Assembly: GCA_003454975.1 (NCBI GenBank)
Contig: DMST01000192.1
Coordinates: forward strand, 2,579 to 31,549
DNA length: 28,971 nucleotides
Reading direction: 5' to 3'
Source of the DNA: Cytophagales bacterium
Lineage (GTDB): Bacteria > Bacteroidota > Bacteroidia > Cytophagales > Cyclobacteriaceae
The notes beneath the pieces were generated by a model. That model did not search any database. It saw only the letters and a list, made by a program, of their open reading frames with translations, and was not told where the DNA came from. The translations under genes were made by a program, and so were the position numbers. How positions within the stretch are numbered: position 1 is the first letter of the stretch; each line of letters starts with the position of its first letter. Positions 7,835 to 14,530 of this stretch are shown one piece after another.

Positions 7835-9766
7835 ATGCCCGATTCTAATGTCTATAACCCCGTAATAGCATTTTATGCTCTCAAAAAGGCCTGCGATGCT
7901 ATTTACTGGATCAATGAGCAAGCAGAATTCGTTTTTGTCAACGATATGAGCTGCCATTTGGCGGGTTATTCAGAATCCGAATTGCTCACCATGCGGATTT
8001 TTGATATTACCTCTCGTTATCCCGAAGACAACTGGACAAAATTCTGGGCCGAGGCCCAAGCAGGGGGTACCGTCGAATTTGAAGCCACACACCAAAAGCG
8101 GGATGGTAGGGTTTTTCCCGTTGCCGTACGGGCCAATTACATCCAATTTGGAGACCAAGGCTATATCTGTGCCTTTGTCCGGGATGTTTCGGAACAGAAA
8201 CGTCTGGAAACGGAGCTGCGCGAAGCACATCATCGACTAAAGCTGGAGACCAAAGAAGAATTGGACCTCAGCGAGGACAGGTTCCACAAAATCTTCAAAA
8301 ACAGCAACGATGCCATCTACATCCTGGACCCAGAGGCGGACCGTATTGTAGATGCCAATCCACGGGCATCAAAAGACTTGGGCTATACCCAAGAGGAGCT
8401 GCGTAACCTGAAGATATCTGACGTACATCCTTATGAAATGCCCCAGCTTACGGCTTTTACCCAAGAGGTAATAAAATCAGGTTCCGGATGGACAGATGAA
8501 CTCACGTGCTACACCAAACAGCATACCTTCCTACCCGCTGAGATATCTGCCTCCCCGATTAAACTTAAAGGCAAGCGCTTGGTAGTAGCCATGGTACGCA
8601 ACATAGCCGAGCGCAAACGCATGGAAATGGAAATCCGGCGCGCCAATCAAAGCCTGGAAAAGCAAGTAAAGGACCGTACTCACGAGCTGGAAAAAACGAA
8701 CCGGGATCTGCAGAACGCCCTGTCCGAATTGGAAGAGCTGAAGGAGCAACTAGAAGAGCGGAACGAAGAACTTCAGGTACAGAATGACTATTTAGTAGAG
8801 GAGATTAAGATCAACCATAATTTTGAGGAGATCATTAGCCAAAGCAAATCCCTGGACGAGGTGCTGCGGCGCATAGAGCAAGTAGCCAATACGGGTGCTA
8901 CGGTGCTCATACACGGGGAGTCAGGCACCGGAAAAGAGCTAATTGCCCGGGCCATCCACCGCATCAGCGACCGGGCTGGCAAGCCATTGGTGAAGGTAAA
9001 CTGCGCTGCCCTACCGGCCAACTTGATTGAGAGCGAGCTCTTCGGCCATGAAAAAGGAGCCTTTACGGGTGCCAATAACCGCAAACCGGGCCGGTTTGAA
9101 ATGGCCACTGGAGGCACCCTGTTTCTCGATGAGATAGGGGAGCTACCCATCGACCTGCAACCCAAACTGTTGAGAGCCTTGCAGGAAGGAGAATTTGAAC
9201 GTGTGGGCGGCACCCAGAGCATCCAGGTAGACGTACGCATTCTTGCCGCCACCAACCGTGACCTGGAAGTCATGATTTCCGAAGGAGAGTTTCGCGAAGA
9301 CCTCTTCTATCGGCTCAATGTATTTCCTATCTACAACCCGCCACTACGCGAACGCAAAGAAGATATCCCCATCCTGTGCCGGCACTTTATAGAGAAATAT
9401 GCCAAAAAGAACGGTAAACCTGTAAACCGAATCCCTGTACGAGTACTCAATCAGCTGCTTAGCTACTCTTGGCCCGGAAACGTCCGGGAACTGGAAAACA
9501 TCATTGAGCGGGCAGTCATCATTAGTGCTGGCGAAGAGCTAGAAATAGGTGATTGGTTGAAATCAGGGAGGCCACGGACCAACAAACTAGAAATTGGCAG
9601 TACCTCCCTCACGCTGGAAGACCTGGAGAGAGAGCACATACAGCGGGTACTGAAAGCCACTGGCTGGAAGGTAAGTGGAATCAACGGCGCTGCCGAAATG
9701 CTGGGGCTAAAAGCCACTACCCTAGAATCGCGCATGAAAAAACTCAACATCCTTCGCCCAAAATAA
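7835..9766 (+). CDS. PAS-PAS sigma-54-dependent transcriptional activator
   Basis: A 643-residue bacterial enhancer-binding protein. Order: PAS 1 (about 10-120), PAS 2 (about 145-260), a Glu/Lys-rich coiled coil (about 262-325), an AAA+ domain (about 330-560) and a Fis-type helix-turn-helix (about 600-637). The AAA+ part is complete: Walker A GESGTGKE (361-368), the sigma-54 contact loop GAFTGA (408-413), Walker B TLFLDE (428-433), FREDLFYRLNVFPI and WPGNVREL. It couples ATP hydrolysis to opening of sigma-54 promoters. There is no receiver domain, so control is presumably direct sensing by the PAS domains; their ligand is unknown. The start at 7835 puts PAS 1 near the N-terminus. The glycosidase gene follows 168 bp later, but I find no good -24/-12 site in front of it. 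Confidence 0.94.
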   Translation: MPDSNVYNPVIAFYALKKACDAIYWINEQAEFVFVNDMSCHLAGYSESELLTMRIFDITSRYPEDNWTKFWAEAQAGGTVEFEATHQKRDGRVFPVAVRANYIQFGDQGYICAFVRDVSEQKRLETELREAHHRLKLETKEELDLSEDRFHKIFKNSNDAIYILDPEADRIVDANPRASKDLGYTQEELRNLKISDVHPYEMPQLTAFTQEVIKSGSGWTDELTCYTKQHTFLPAEISASPIKLKGKRLVVAMVRNIAERKRMEMEIRRANQSLEKQVKDRTHELEKTNRDLQNALSELEELKEQLEERNEELQVQNDYLVEEIKINHNFEEIISQSKSLDEVLRRIEQVANTGATVLIHGESGTGKELIARAIHRISDRAGKPLVKVNCAALPANLIESELFGHEKGAFTGANNRKPGRFEMATGGTLFLDEIGELPIDLQPKLLRALQEGEFERVGGTQSIQVDVRILAATNRDLEVMISEGEFREDLFYRLNVFPIYNPPLRERKEDIPILCRHFIEKYAKKNGKPVNRIPVRVLNQLLSYSWPGNVRELENIIERAVIISAGEELEIGDWLKSGRPRTNKLEIGSTSLTLEDLEREHIQRVLKATGWKVSGINGAAEMLGLKATTLESRMKKLNILRPK

Positions 9767-9934
9767 CCCCTACTGATCCAACGCGGCTCCGAGATACCCT
9801 CTCTTACCCAAGCCTGTCTATTCCACCGCCATAAGGCAGCCGTTTGCCAATTATTCATTTCTAACGGCGGTGAACCACAAACCACCGCTTACGCATTTGC
9901 TGTATATTGGAGACGACTTTTTAAACTCAATATT

Positions 9935-11836
9935 ATGAAGACCATTCCCCATTTTTTAACCTGTTGGTTGGGGCTATCATTCGGCATACTATGCGCATGC
10001 CAGCCCCAGGTTCCTGAAGACCAAGGGCCAAAAAGTAAGTTGTACACCAACACCTTCGACAACTTTTTGCCAGATTACTTTTTTGATCACGGTAGCTGGA
10101 TGGGCCTTCGCCTAGCCGAAACCCACCTGGGGCTGGCCCCTCCTCTCCTGCTGTCCGATAGCTTTGGGTATACGCCAACGAAACCCTTACTAACCCTGCA
10201 GGGCATGGAAGACTCCGTTCCCGCCAACTATAGCCTCTCCAATCACCATTTTCCAGGCCGCATGGTACAGATAGGCACCTCAGAGCAAGCCCGCATACGA
10301 CTAGATGTGGTACAAGCAGCCGGCAACGTAACCCTGGTGCAGTACCAAATCACTAACCTTCTCAACCGGCCTCAGAATATCCAGTTGGTACCCCACCTAC
10401 CACCAACATTTCAAAGTCTGCCCCACTCTAGGATTTTCCTTTGGGAGGTAACAGAAGATCCTTTTTCAGTGACAGAGGGTATAGTACCGGATATACGGCA
10501 TAACCTACCGGGAGGTAAAACTGCTACTGGTTATCTTTTGATAGATCATGTACATGAGGACGCTCTTACCTACGGTGTCCTTTCCGCGTTAATAACCACT
10601 GAGAAAGCAGCCCAATACATGGCAGACAACCAGGCCCGCTGGGAGGGCTTCCTTGCACCGTATCAGCATTTACCGGAAGAGCGGCAGATGCTGGCTGCCA
10701 AATGCATACAGACGCTAATCAATAACTATCGATATCCAGCGGGTGAATTCCAACAGGGAGGGGCTTACCCTAGCTACTACGAAAGCTACTTCAACGGTCT
10801 TTGGGCCTGGGATAGCTGGAAGCACGCGGTGGCCCTAGCAACCTTTGAGCCCGAGTGGGCCAAAGAGCAGGTCCGTACCATGTTTGATTTCCAAAACGAA
10901 GCGGGAATGGTCGCGGACGTGGTGTACTACGATACCACCCTAGACCGCCACAACTGGCGAAACACCACGCCGCCGCTGGCGGCCTGGGCCGTGCAGGCCA
11001 TAGGGGAAGCCACCCAAGATACGGCCTATGTACAAGACATGCTCCCACTGCTACTGGAATATCACCAATGGTGGTATGCTGAGCGAGACCACGACCAAAA
11101 TGGTCTGTGCGAATACGGTTCTACGGACGGAACCCGAATTGCAGCGGCTTGGGAAAGCGGCATGGACAATGCCGTTCGTTTTGACCAGGCCACCATGCAA
11201 GCCAACGGACCCAAGGCCTGGTCGCTAGACCAAGAATCTGTAGACCTAAACGCATATTTGTATGCCGAACGCAACTACCTGGCAAAGCTAGCCCATGCTG
11301 TGGGCCAAGACTCAATGGCACAAGCATTAACTGGTTCTTCCAAGGACATACAACAACGGCTACAGACTACCTTCTGGTCGGAGGATAGTCAATACTTTTT
11401 TGACTACCACATGGGCACCAACGAGCTAGTGGAAGTAATGGGCCCCGAAGCGTGGACCATGCTATGGTCAGGGGCCGCCACACCTAGCCAGGCCGAGGCT
11501 GTGGTTCAGATGATTCTGGACAGTAACCGTTTCAACACCCCCATGCCCTTCCCTACCCTAGACGCTTCACACCCTGAATTCAACCCCGAAAACGGGTACT
11601 GGCGTGGCCCAGTTTGGCTGGATCAGGTCTACTTTGCGGTAGTAGGTATGCGGCGCTATGGATTTGAGCAGGAAGCTCAGCAGATGGTAAATAAGCTCAT
11701 GAGCCAAGGGGAAGGTATTTTGGTGAAAGGCCAACCCATCCGAGAAAACTACGATCCGCGCACCGGCGCAGGACTCAATGCCAAACACTTTAGCTGGTCA
11801 GCCGCCCATCTTTTACTCCTGCTCAGAGATGACTAG
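9935..11836 (+). CDS. Lipoprotein glycoside hydrolase, GH63/MGH1 type
   Basis: A 633-residue protein with a lipoprotein signal peptide (lipobox ILCAC, Cys22), hence exported and membrane-anchored. The N-terminal 220 residues are beta-rich; the rest is an (alpha/alpha)6-toroid glycosidase. Landmarks are WDSW (292-295, Asp293), ESGMDNA (Asp411), NGYWRGPVWLDQVYF and ENYDP (Glu604), ending in FSWSAAHLLLLL. This pattern matches glucosidase/mannosylglycerate-hydrolase-like members of GH63, where an Asp in the WDxW region and a distal Glu are catalytic; trehalases (GH37) have different signatures. The substrate is probably an alpha-glucoside or alpha-mannoside, not determinable here. No SusC/SusD pair is adjacent, so this is not a standard polysaccharide utilisation locus. 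Confidence 0.85.
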   Translation: MKTIPHFLTCWLGLSFGILCACQPQVPEDQGPKSKLYTNTFDNFLPDYFFDHGSWMGLRLAETHLGLAPPLLLSDSFGYTPTKPLLTLQGMEDSVPANYSLSNHHFPGRMVQIGTSEQARIRLDVVQAAGNVTLVQYQITNLLNRPQNIQLVPHLPPTFQSLPHSRIFLWEVTEDPFSVTEGIVPDIRHNLPGGKTATGYLLIDHVHEDALTYGVLSALITTEKAAQYMADNQARWEGFLAPYQHLPEERQMLAAKCIQTLINNYRYPAGEFQQGGAYPSYYESYFNGLWAWDSWKHAVALATFEPEWAKEQVRTMFDFQNEAGMVADVVYYDTTLDRHNWRNTTPPLAAWAVQAIGEATQDTAYVQDMLPLLLEYHQWWYAERDHDQNGLCEYGSTDGTRIAAAWESGMDNAVRFDQATMQANGPKAWSLDQESVDLNAYLYAERNYLAKLAHAVGQDSMAQALTGSSKDIQQRLQTTFWSEDSQYFFDYHMGTNELVEVMGPEAWTMLWSGAATPSQAEAVVQMILDSNRFNTPMPFPTLDASHPEFNPENGYWRGPVWLDQVYFAVVGMRRYGFEQEAQQMVNKLMSQGEGILVKGQPIRENYDPRTGAGLNAKHFSWSAAHLLLLLRDD

Positions 11837-11856
11837 CCTACGGGTACATTCGTAGG
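11837..11856 (+). terminator. Hairpin directly after the glycosidase stop
   Basis: CCTACG (11837-11842) and CGTAGG (11851-11856) form a perfect 6-bp stem with an 8-base loop that begins at the base after the TAG stop. No T-run follows. It could be a weak terminator or a 3'-end stabilising hairpin. Confidence 0.3.
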
Positions 11857-11874
11857 AGACCAAGGAACAGTACC

Positions 11875-11906
11875 GATATTTCCTGAATTCACGAAATATC
11901 AGGAAA
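11875..11906. repeat. Two interlocked perfect inverted repeats
   Basis: Inverted repeat A is GATATTTC (11875-11882) with GAAATATC (11893-11900). Inverted repeat B is TTTCCTGA (11879-11886) with TCAGGAAA (11899-11906). Each has eight perfect pairs, and they share bases on both sides, so only one can form at a time. The site lies 38-70 bp after the glycosidase stop and about 150 bp before the next gene. Confidence 0.5.
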
Positions 11907-11932
11907 ACAGCACCCTGATTCAAATTTAACCA

Positions 11933-11942
11933 ACCGTTCGGT
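11933..11942. promoter_or_regulatory. Short palindrome ACCGTTCGGT, possible operator
   Basis: ACCG-TT-CGGT is set in AT-rich DNA upstream of the STAS-like gene. ACCGnnCGGT cores are typical of TetR-family operators, but no TetR gene is in the window, so this is only a resemblance. Confidence 0.25.
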
Positions 11943-12053
11943 AAAATTTTAATACACTGAATGCCAGCTATTTACAAATCCATTTTAGATAAATTCTATT
12001 TCTGGCATTGCGTTTGGCAATAGTGAGGTACATAACATAACCTACTTGAGTCA

Positions 12054-12464
12054 ATGGAAATTTTTGAGAGTAAATATGCCAAAGTGGAATACCACACCCA
12101 ACATGACCAATTAGAGATCACATGGGAGGGCTTCGCACCCAGTCAGGGGTTTCGCGAGGCCCTGCTCCAGGTCGCAGCTTGGTTAAATGATCAGCGCGTG
12201 AGTAAATGGCTGATCAACCATCAGAATTCTAAGATCATCTCCCCAGAAGATCAGCAATGGGTGATTCACGATTGGTTTGGCTACCTGAAGGAAAGCTCCA
12301 GGTGCCCTGATACTATCGCGGTGGTAAACGGAATGGACTATTTCGGGAAACTATCAGTGGGCAACCTTTCGGAAGCTATCTCAAAAACCATGGGACAGGA
12401 AGCCTTCCAAATATTCGGAAGTCGCCAAGATGCCGCCCATTGGCTCCAAACTTCTATGTACTAA
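12054..12464 (+). CDS. STAS/SpoIIAA-like protein, function unknown
   Basis: A 136-residue cytoplasmic protein without signal peptide or membrane segment. The layout YAKVEYHTQHDQLEITWEGF, a helix with LLQVAAWLNDQ, then KWLINHQNSKIISPEDQQW and DTIAVVNGMDYFGKLSV fits the small STAS/SpoIIAA-like proteins common in Bacteroidota, in which a strand-helix alternation follows an initial beta pair. I see no phosphorylatable Ser motif that I would trust. The peroxiredoxin gene follows after 17 bp on the same strand, so the two are probably cotranscribed. No function is established. Confidence 0.65.
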   Translation: MEIFESKYAKVEYHTQHDQLEITWEGFAPSQGFREALLQVAAWLNDQRVSKWLINHQNSKIISPEDQQWVIHDWFGYLKESSRCPDTIAVVNGMDYFGKLSVGNLSEAISKTMGQEAFQIFGSRQDAAHWLQTSMY

Positions 12465-12481
12465 CTATTAATCACTGTTAT

Positions 12482-13153
12482 ATGACTATTTTACAAAACA
12501 TACCCTCCCTAAGACAGGAGTTAGAACGATTCAACAGTGGGCTTAATCTGCCTGATGAGGTAGTGGAAGTCATTGTTCAGAGTATACGCCTTGGGCAAAA
12601 AAGCCCAGTGAAGGGCTTAGGGTTGGGGGAAAAGGCGCCTGATTTCATCCTGCCGGATGAGAACGGGAATCCTTACCAACTAAGCCGCTTGTTGAAACAT
12701 GGCCCTGTGGTATTGTCCTTCTTTCGAGGGGACTGGTGCCCATATTGTAACCTGGAATTACAGGCTCTACAACAAGCGTTACCAGAGATAAAAGCCCAAG
12801 GCGCTCGCCTCATCAGTGTGCATCCGCAAACCCTCATGCACTCGGAGGCCCTTACTGCAAAATATGGATTGGACTATCCACTATTATCTGACCCAGATCA
12901 GATGATCATGGAAGCCTATAACGTACGGTTTGCTTTGCATGACGAAGTGGTGGAACTGTATCGGGATACTTTTGGGATCAATTTGGTTTCGCTCAATGCG
13001 AACGGGCAATGGAACCTCCCGATACCAGCCACTTTCGTCATTGGTACCGATGGTTTGGTCAAAGCCCGCCACTTTGATCATGACTATCGCAAACGGATGG
13101 AACCTTCAGAGATCGTGGATTTACTAAAACAAATAAACGTATCTGCGGCATAG
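12482..13153 (+). CDS. Peroxiredoxin-like (AhpC/TSA) protein with CPYC site
   Basis: A 223-residue thioredoxin-fold protein of the AhpC/TSA family. After a helical N-terminus (1-45) come GEKAPDFILPDENG, the strand PVVLSFFRGDW and the active site C86-P-Y-C89. Two-Cys sites with a resolving Cys three residues on are typical of the peroxiredoxin-like subgroup; such proteins reduce peroxides or act as thiol oxidoreductases in the cytosol. PIPATFVIGTDG carries the cis-Pro region. The ATG at 12482 is preferred; the frame extends to 12440, inside the upstream gene. It sits 17 bp after the STAS-like gene and upstream of a second, Cys-less thioredoxin-fold gene, which suggests a small redox-related group. 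Confidence 0.86.
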   Translation: MTILQNIPSLRQELERFNSGLNLPDEVVEVIVQSIRLGQKSPVKGLGLGEKAPDFILPDENGNPYQLSRLLKHGPVVLSFFRGDWCPYCNLELQALQQALPEIKAQGARLISVHPQTLMHSEALTAKYGLDYPLLSDPDQMIMEAYNVRFALHDEVVELYRDTFGINLVSLNANGQWNLPIPATFVIGTDGLVKARHFDHDYRKRMEPSEIVDLLKQINVSAA

Positions 13154-13302
13154 TAAGATGACTTGATTAATTGGGTGTGACAATAGTAGAGGGCGGTCGT
13201 ACACGGAGGTGTAAACGGCCTCCTTCTCTCCATTTCCTACCCACATCAATTCCTCTTCCATCCTAATAAAACCTCTACCAAAACCACACCACCGACCACA
13301 CC

Positions 13303-13647
13303 ATGCTAGAACTCATCTCCCTACCCCACCTAGAAAAAATATTACTCAAAAAACCGGACTGGTTGCTGGTAGAGATCACTGCTGCCTGGGTAGGCGCTAC
13401 CAAAATAATGCGGCCTATATTGGAAGAAACCCTAAGCCATTGCCGGGAGGAAGTAATCTCCTATACGGTCCACGGCAAGTTGCAGGATAGCCTCATCATG
13501 AATATGGGTGTCCCGGGATTTCCGGTGTACATATTATGGCAATGTGGTGAAGAGCGGCAGCGGTGGGTGGGAATACAACCTAAAGACCAATGGCAACAGG
13601 AGATTTACCATTGGTTAGGCAAACGATGGGATCAAGTATCACCTTGA
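13303..13647 (+). CDS. Thioredoxin-fold protein lacking the CXXC active site
   Basis: A 114-residue protein with the thioredoxin layout: DWLLVEITAAW (20-29), the active-site turn, then RPILEETL, and the cis-Pro strand GVPGFPVYILW (69-79). Where thioredoxins read WCGPCK this one reads WVGATK (29-34), so both catalytic cysteines are gone while Trp, Gly and Lys remain. The only cysteines are 47 and 81. It cannot be a disulfide reductase; a binding or regulatory role is more likely. It has no signal peptide. It follows the peroxiredoxin by 149 bp, which contains no clear terminator. Confidence 0.65.
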   Translation: MLELISLPHLEKILLKKPDWLLVEITAAWVGATKIMRPILEETLSHCREEVISYTVHGKLQDSLIMNMGVPGFPVYILWQCGEERQRWVGIQPKDQWQQEIYHWLGKRWDQVSP

Positions 13648-13970
13648 GTTCTTCATTCAGAAGGTTTTCCGTTTGTAGCACTGATGGTTTGCTATCACGG
13701 GTGGCAATGCACGGATCCATACACCATACTGGGGACTAGAAAGGTATTCCGCAACTTCACGGTAACGCTATGGGCCATTTCTCAGACCTAACACGCTAGT
13801 TCCCCACCATGAAACGAGCTGAAAATCAATAATTTACAACTCAATACAAGCAAATATTTTACGGTAGAATTAACGTATTACGAAAGCCTCTCCTTACAAT
13901 TCTTGCTTGACCCTCTTGATTTTCATGGTATTGCCTGATCCTTCATACCCTCATTAAATAGCCACCCGCT
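13648..13970. other. Intergenic, no gene seen
   Basis: 323 bases between the thioredoxin-like gene and the terminator at 13971. Only very short open frames exist on either strand, none with a recognisable start context or domain, and I see no RNA gene or strong repeat. Confidence 0.4.
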
Positions 13971-14007
13971 AAAAACAAAAAAGCACGCGAGGAGAACCAA
14001 GCGTGCC
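13971..14007 (-). terminator. Intrinsic terminator of the 44-residue membrane protein gene
   Basis: Read on the minus strand: stem GCACGC, 12-base loop, GCGTGC (plus strand 14006-13983; an outer G-T pair extends it), immediately followed by T6-G-T5 (plus strand A-runs 13977-13982 and 13971-13975). This is the clearest intrinsic terminator in the window. It begins 22 bp after the stop of the small gene at 14029. Confidence 0.8.
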
Positions 14008-14028
14008 GTATATGGTATGAAGGGAAGA

Positions 14029-14163
14029 TTATTTCTCCTCTTCGAATTTTTTCTTTCCTACTTTCCGGAAATCCAGAAACCCTACGGAGGCTGCAAAGCC
14101 GATGATGATGCATACTATCCATACAAAGCTATTTGCGCCGTCGCCAATTGGTGGATCAAACAT
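14029..14163 (-). CDS. 44-residue single-span membrane microprotein
   Basis: A short gene encoding MFDPPIGDGANS, a hydrophobic stretch SFVWIVCIIIGFAASVGFL (about 12-30) and a charged tail DFRKVGKKKFEEEK. The basic residues after the helix predict the C-terminus inside the cell. It is too short for usual gene finders, but the unit is complete: a consensus phylum promoter (TTG-N20-TATCTTTG) ends about 34 bp upstream of the ATG, and an intrinsic terminator lies 22 bp downstream. I know of no family for it. It may be a subunit or regulator of a membrane complex; that is a guess. An open frame of 62 codons on the opposite strand (14017-14205) is its shadow. Confidence 0.65.
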   Translation of the reverse strand: MFDPPIGDGANSFVWIVCIIIGFAASVGFLDFRKVGKKKFEEEK

Positions 14164-14196
14164 GGTAATTATCAGTTTGTGTGTTGTATTCGCCTG

Positions 14197-14227
14197 CAAA
14201 GATAGACCCTGAACAAAAGGCGTGCAA
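14197..14227 (-). promoter_or_regulatory. Bacteroidota-type promoter of the 44-residue gene
   Basis: On the minus strand: TTG (plus strand CAA, 14225-14227), a 20-bp spacer, then TATCTTTG (plus strand CAAAGATA, 14197-14204), a perfect match to TAnnTTTG. Transcription would start near 14190, leaving a leader of roughly 27 nt. Confidence 0.6.
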
Positions 14228-14243
14228 CCTCTACTGGTTTAAA

Positions 14244-14406
14244 ATACTGGGAAGGATTTAAGATTTCTGATTGATGGATAAGGTGTGGATTTTTTCTGTG
14301 TCATCAACCTTATTTTTGGTGGTACACAGGCCGGATTTCTTGTTGAGAAACGAAGTTACTCGCAAGTCTGAGATTTTTATTTTCTTGGATGTCATGATAC
14401 TGGGAA
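14244..14406. repeat. 10-bp direct repeats flanking the small peptide gene
   Basis: ATACTGGGAA occurs at 14244-14253 and again at 14397-14406. The first copy lies 4 bp beyond the stop codon, the second 1 bp before the start codon, so the pair brackets exactly the 45-codon reading frame (14258-14395). Confidence 0.6.
14258..14395 (-). CDS. Lanthipeptide-leader-like peptide (RiPP precursor candidate)
   Basis: A 45-residue peptide. Its N-terminus, KKIKISDLRVTSFLN (residues 4-18), closely resembles the leader of Bacteroidota class I (pinensin-type) lanthipeptide precursors, which from memory run K-L-x-L-x-x-L-x-V-x-S-F-V-T. The remaining 27 residues are hydrophilic and rich in Ser/Thr (SGLCTTKNKV...HTLSINQKS) with one Cys (Cys24), so at most one thioether ring could form. 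The Gly-Gly cleavage site seen in many relatives is absent. A phylum-type promoter lies upstream (14425-14455). No LanB, LanC, ATP-grasp or radical-SAM enzyme lies in the window, so any maturation would occur in trans. It may also be a decayed or repurposed leader. Confidence 0.5.
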   Translation of the reverse strand: MTSKKIKISDLRVTSFLNKKSGLCTTKNKVDDTEKIHTLSINQKS

Positions 14407-14424
14407 TGGTCAATAGCTTGCACT

Positions 14425-14455
14425 AAAATATATATAACTTATATATTAATGCAAA
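14425..14455 (-). promoter_or_regulatory. Bacteroidota-type promoter of the peptide gene, overlapped by an AT-rich palindrome
   Basis: On the minus strand: TTTG (plus strand 14452-14455), a 19-bp spacer, then TATATTTT (plus strand 14425-14432), one base off TAnnTTTG. The ATG follows after 29 bp. A perfect inverted repeat, AATATATA/TATATATT (14427-14447, 5-bp centre), covers the -7 box and most of the spacer, a position where a bound protein would block transcription. Confidence 0.5.
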
Positions 14456-14474
14456 TCATGCGGGTTATTTAGGC

Positions 14475-14527
14475 TTAATCTTTAATTAATGGGCAAGTAT
14501 ATCACTTTTCCAGAAAAGATTAATCTT
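14475..14527. repeat. Inverted repeat and palindrome past the menF stop
   Basis: TTAATCTTT (14475-14483) and AAAGATTAA (14515-14523) are perfect 9-base inverted arms 31 bp apart. The second arm is also part of the 12-bp perfect palindrome AAGATTAATCTT (14516-14527), four bases past the menF stop. Alternative pairings are possible. It may act as a weak 3' end for the menI-menF transcript. Confidence 0.35.
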
Positions 14528-14530
14528 ATT

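Noticed and set aside
9867..9888. GCGGTG/CACCGC hairpin between the activator and glycosidase genes
   Set aside because: The stem is only six bases with a ten-base loop and no T-run; too weak to call a terminator.
12003..12020. Sigma-54-like TGGCAT...TTTGGCA upstream of the STAS-like gene
   Set aside because: GG and GC are 11 bases apart instead of the strict 10, so it is not a working -24/-12 site; an ATTGC/GCAAT dyad (12007-12021) explains the look.
13205..13223. GGAGG/CCTCC hairpin between the peroxiredoxin and thioredoxin-like genes
   Set aside because: Five pairs with a 9-base loop and no T-run; likely chance.
14017..14205. 62-codon plus-strand frame with a hydrophobic N-terminus
   Set aside because: It lies opposite the 44-residue minus-strand gene that has both promoter and terminator; its own context has neither.
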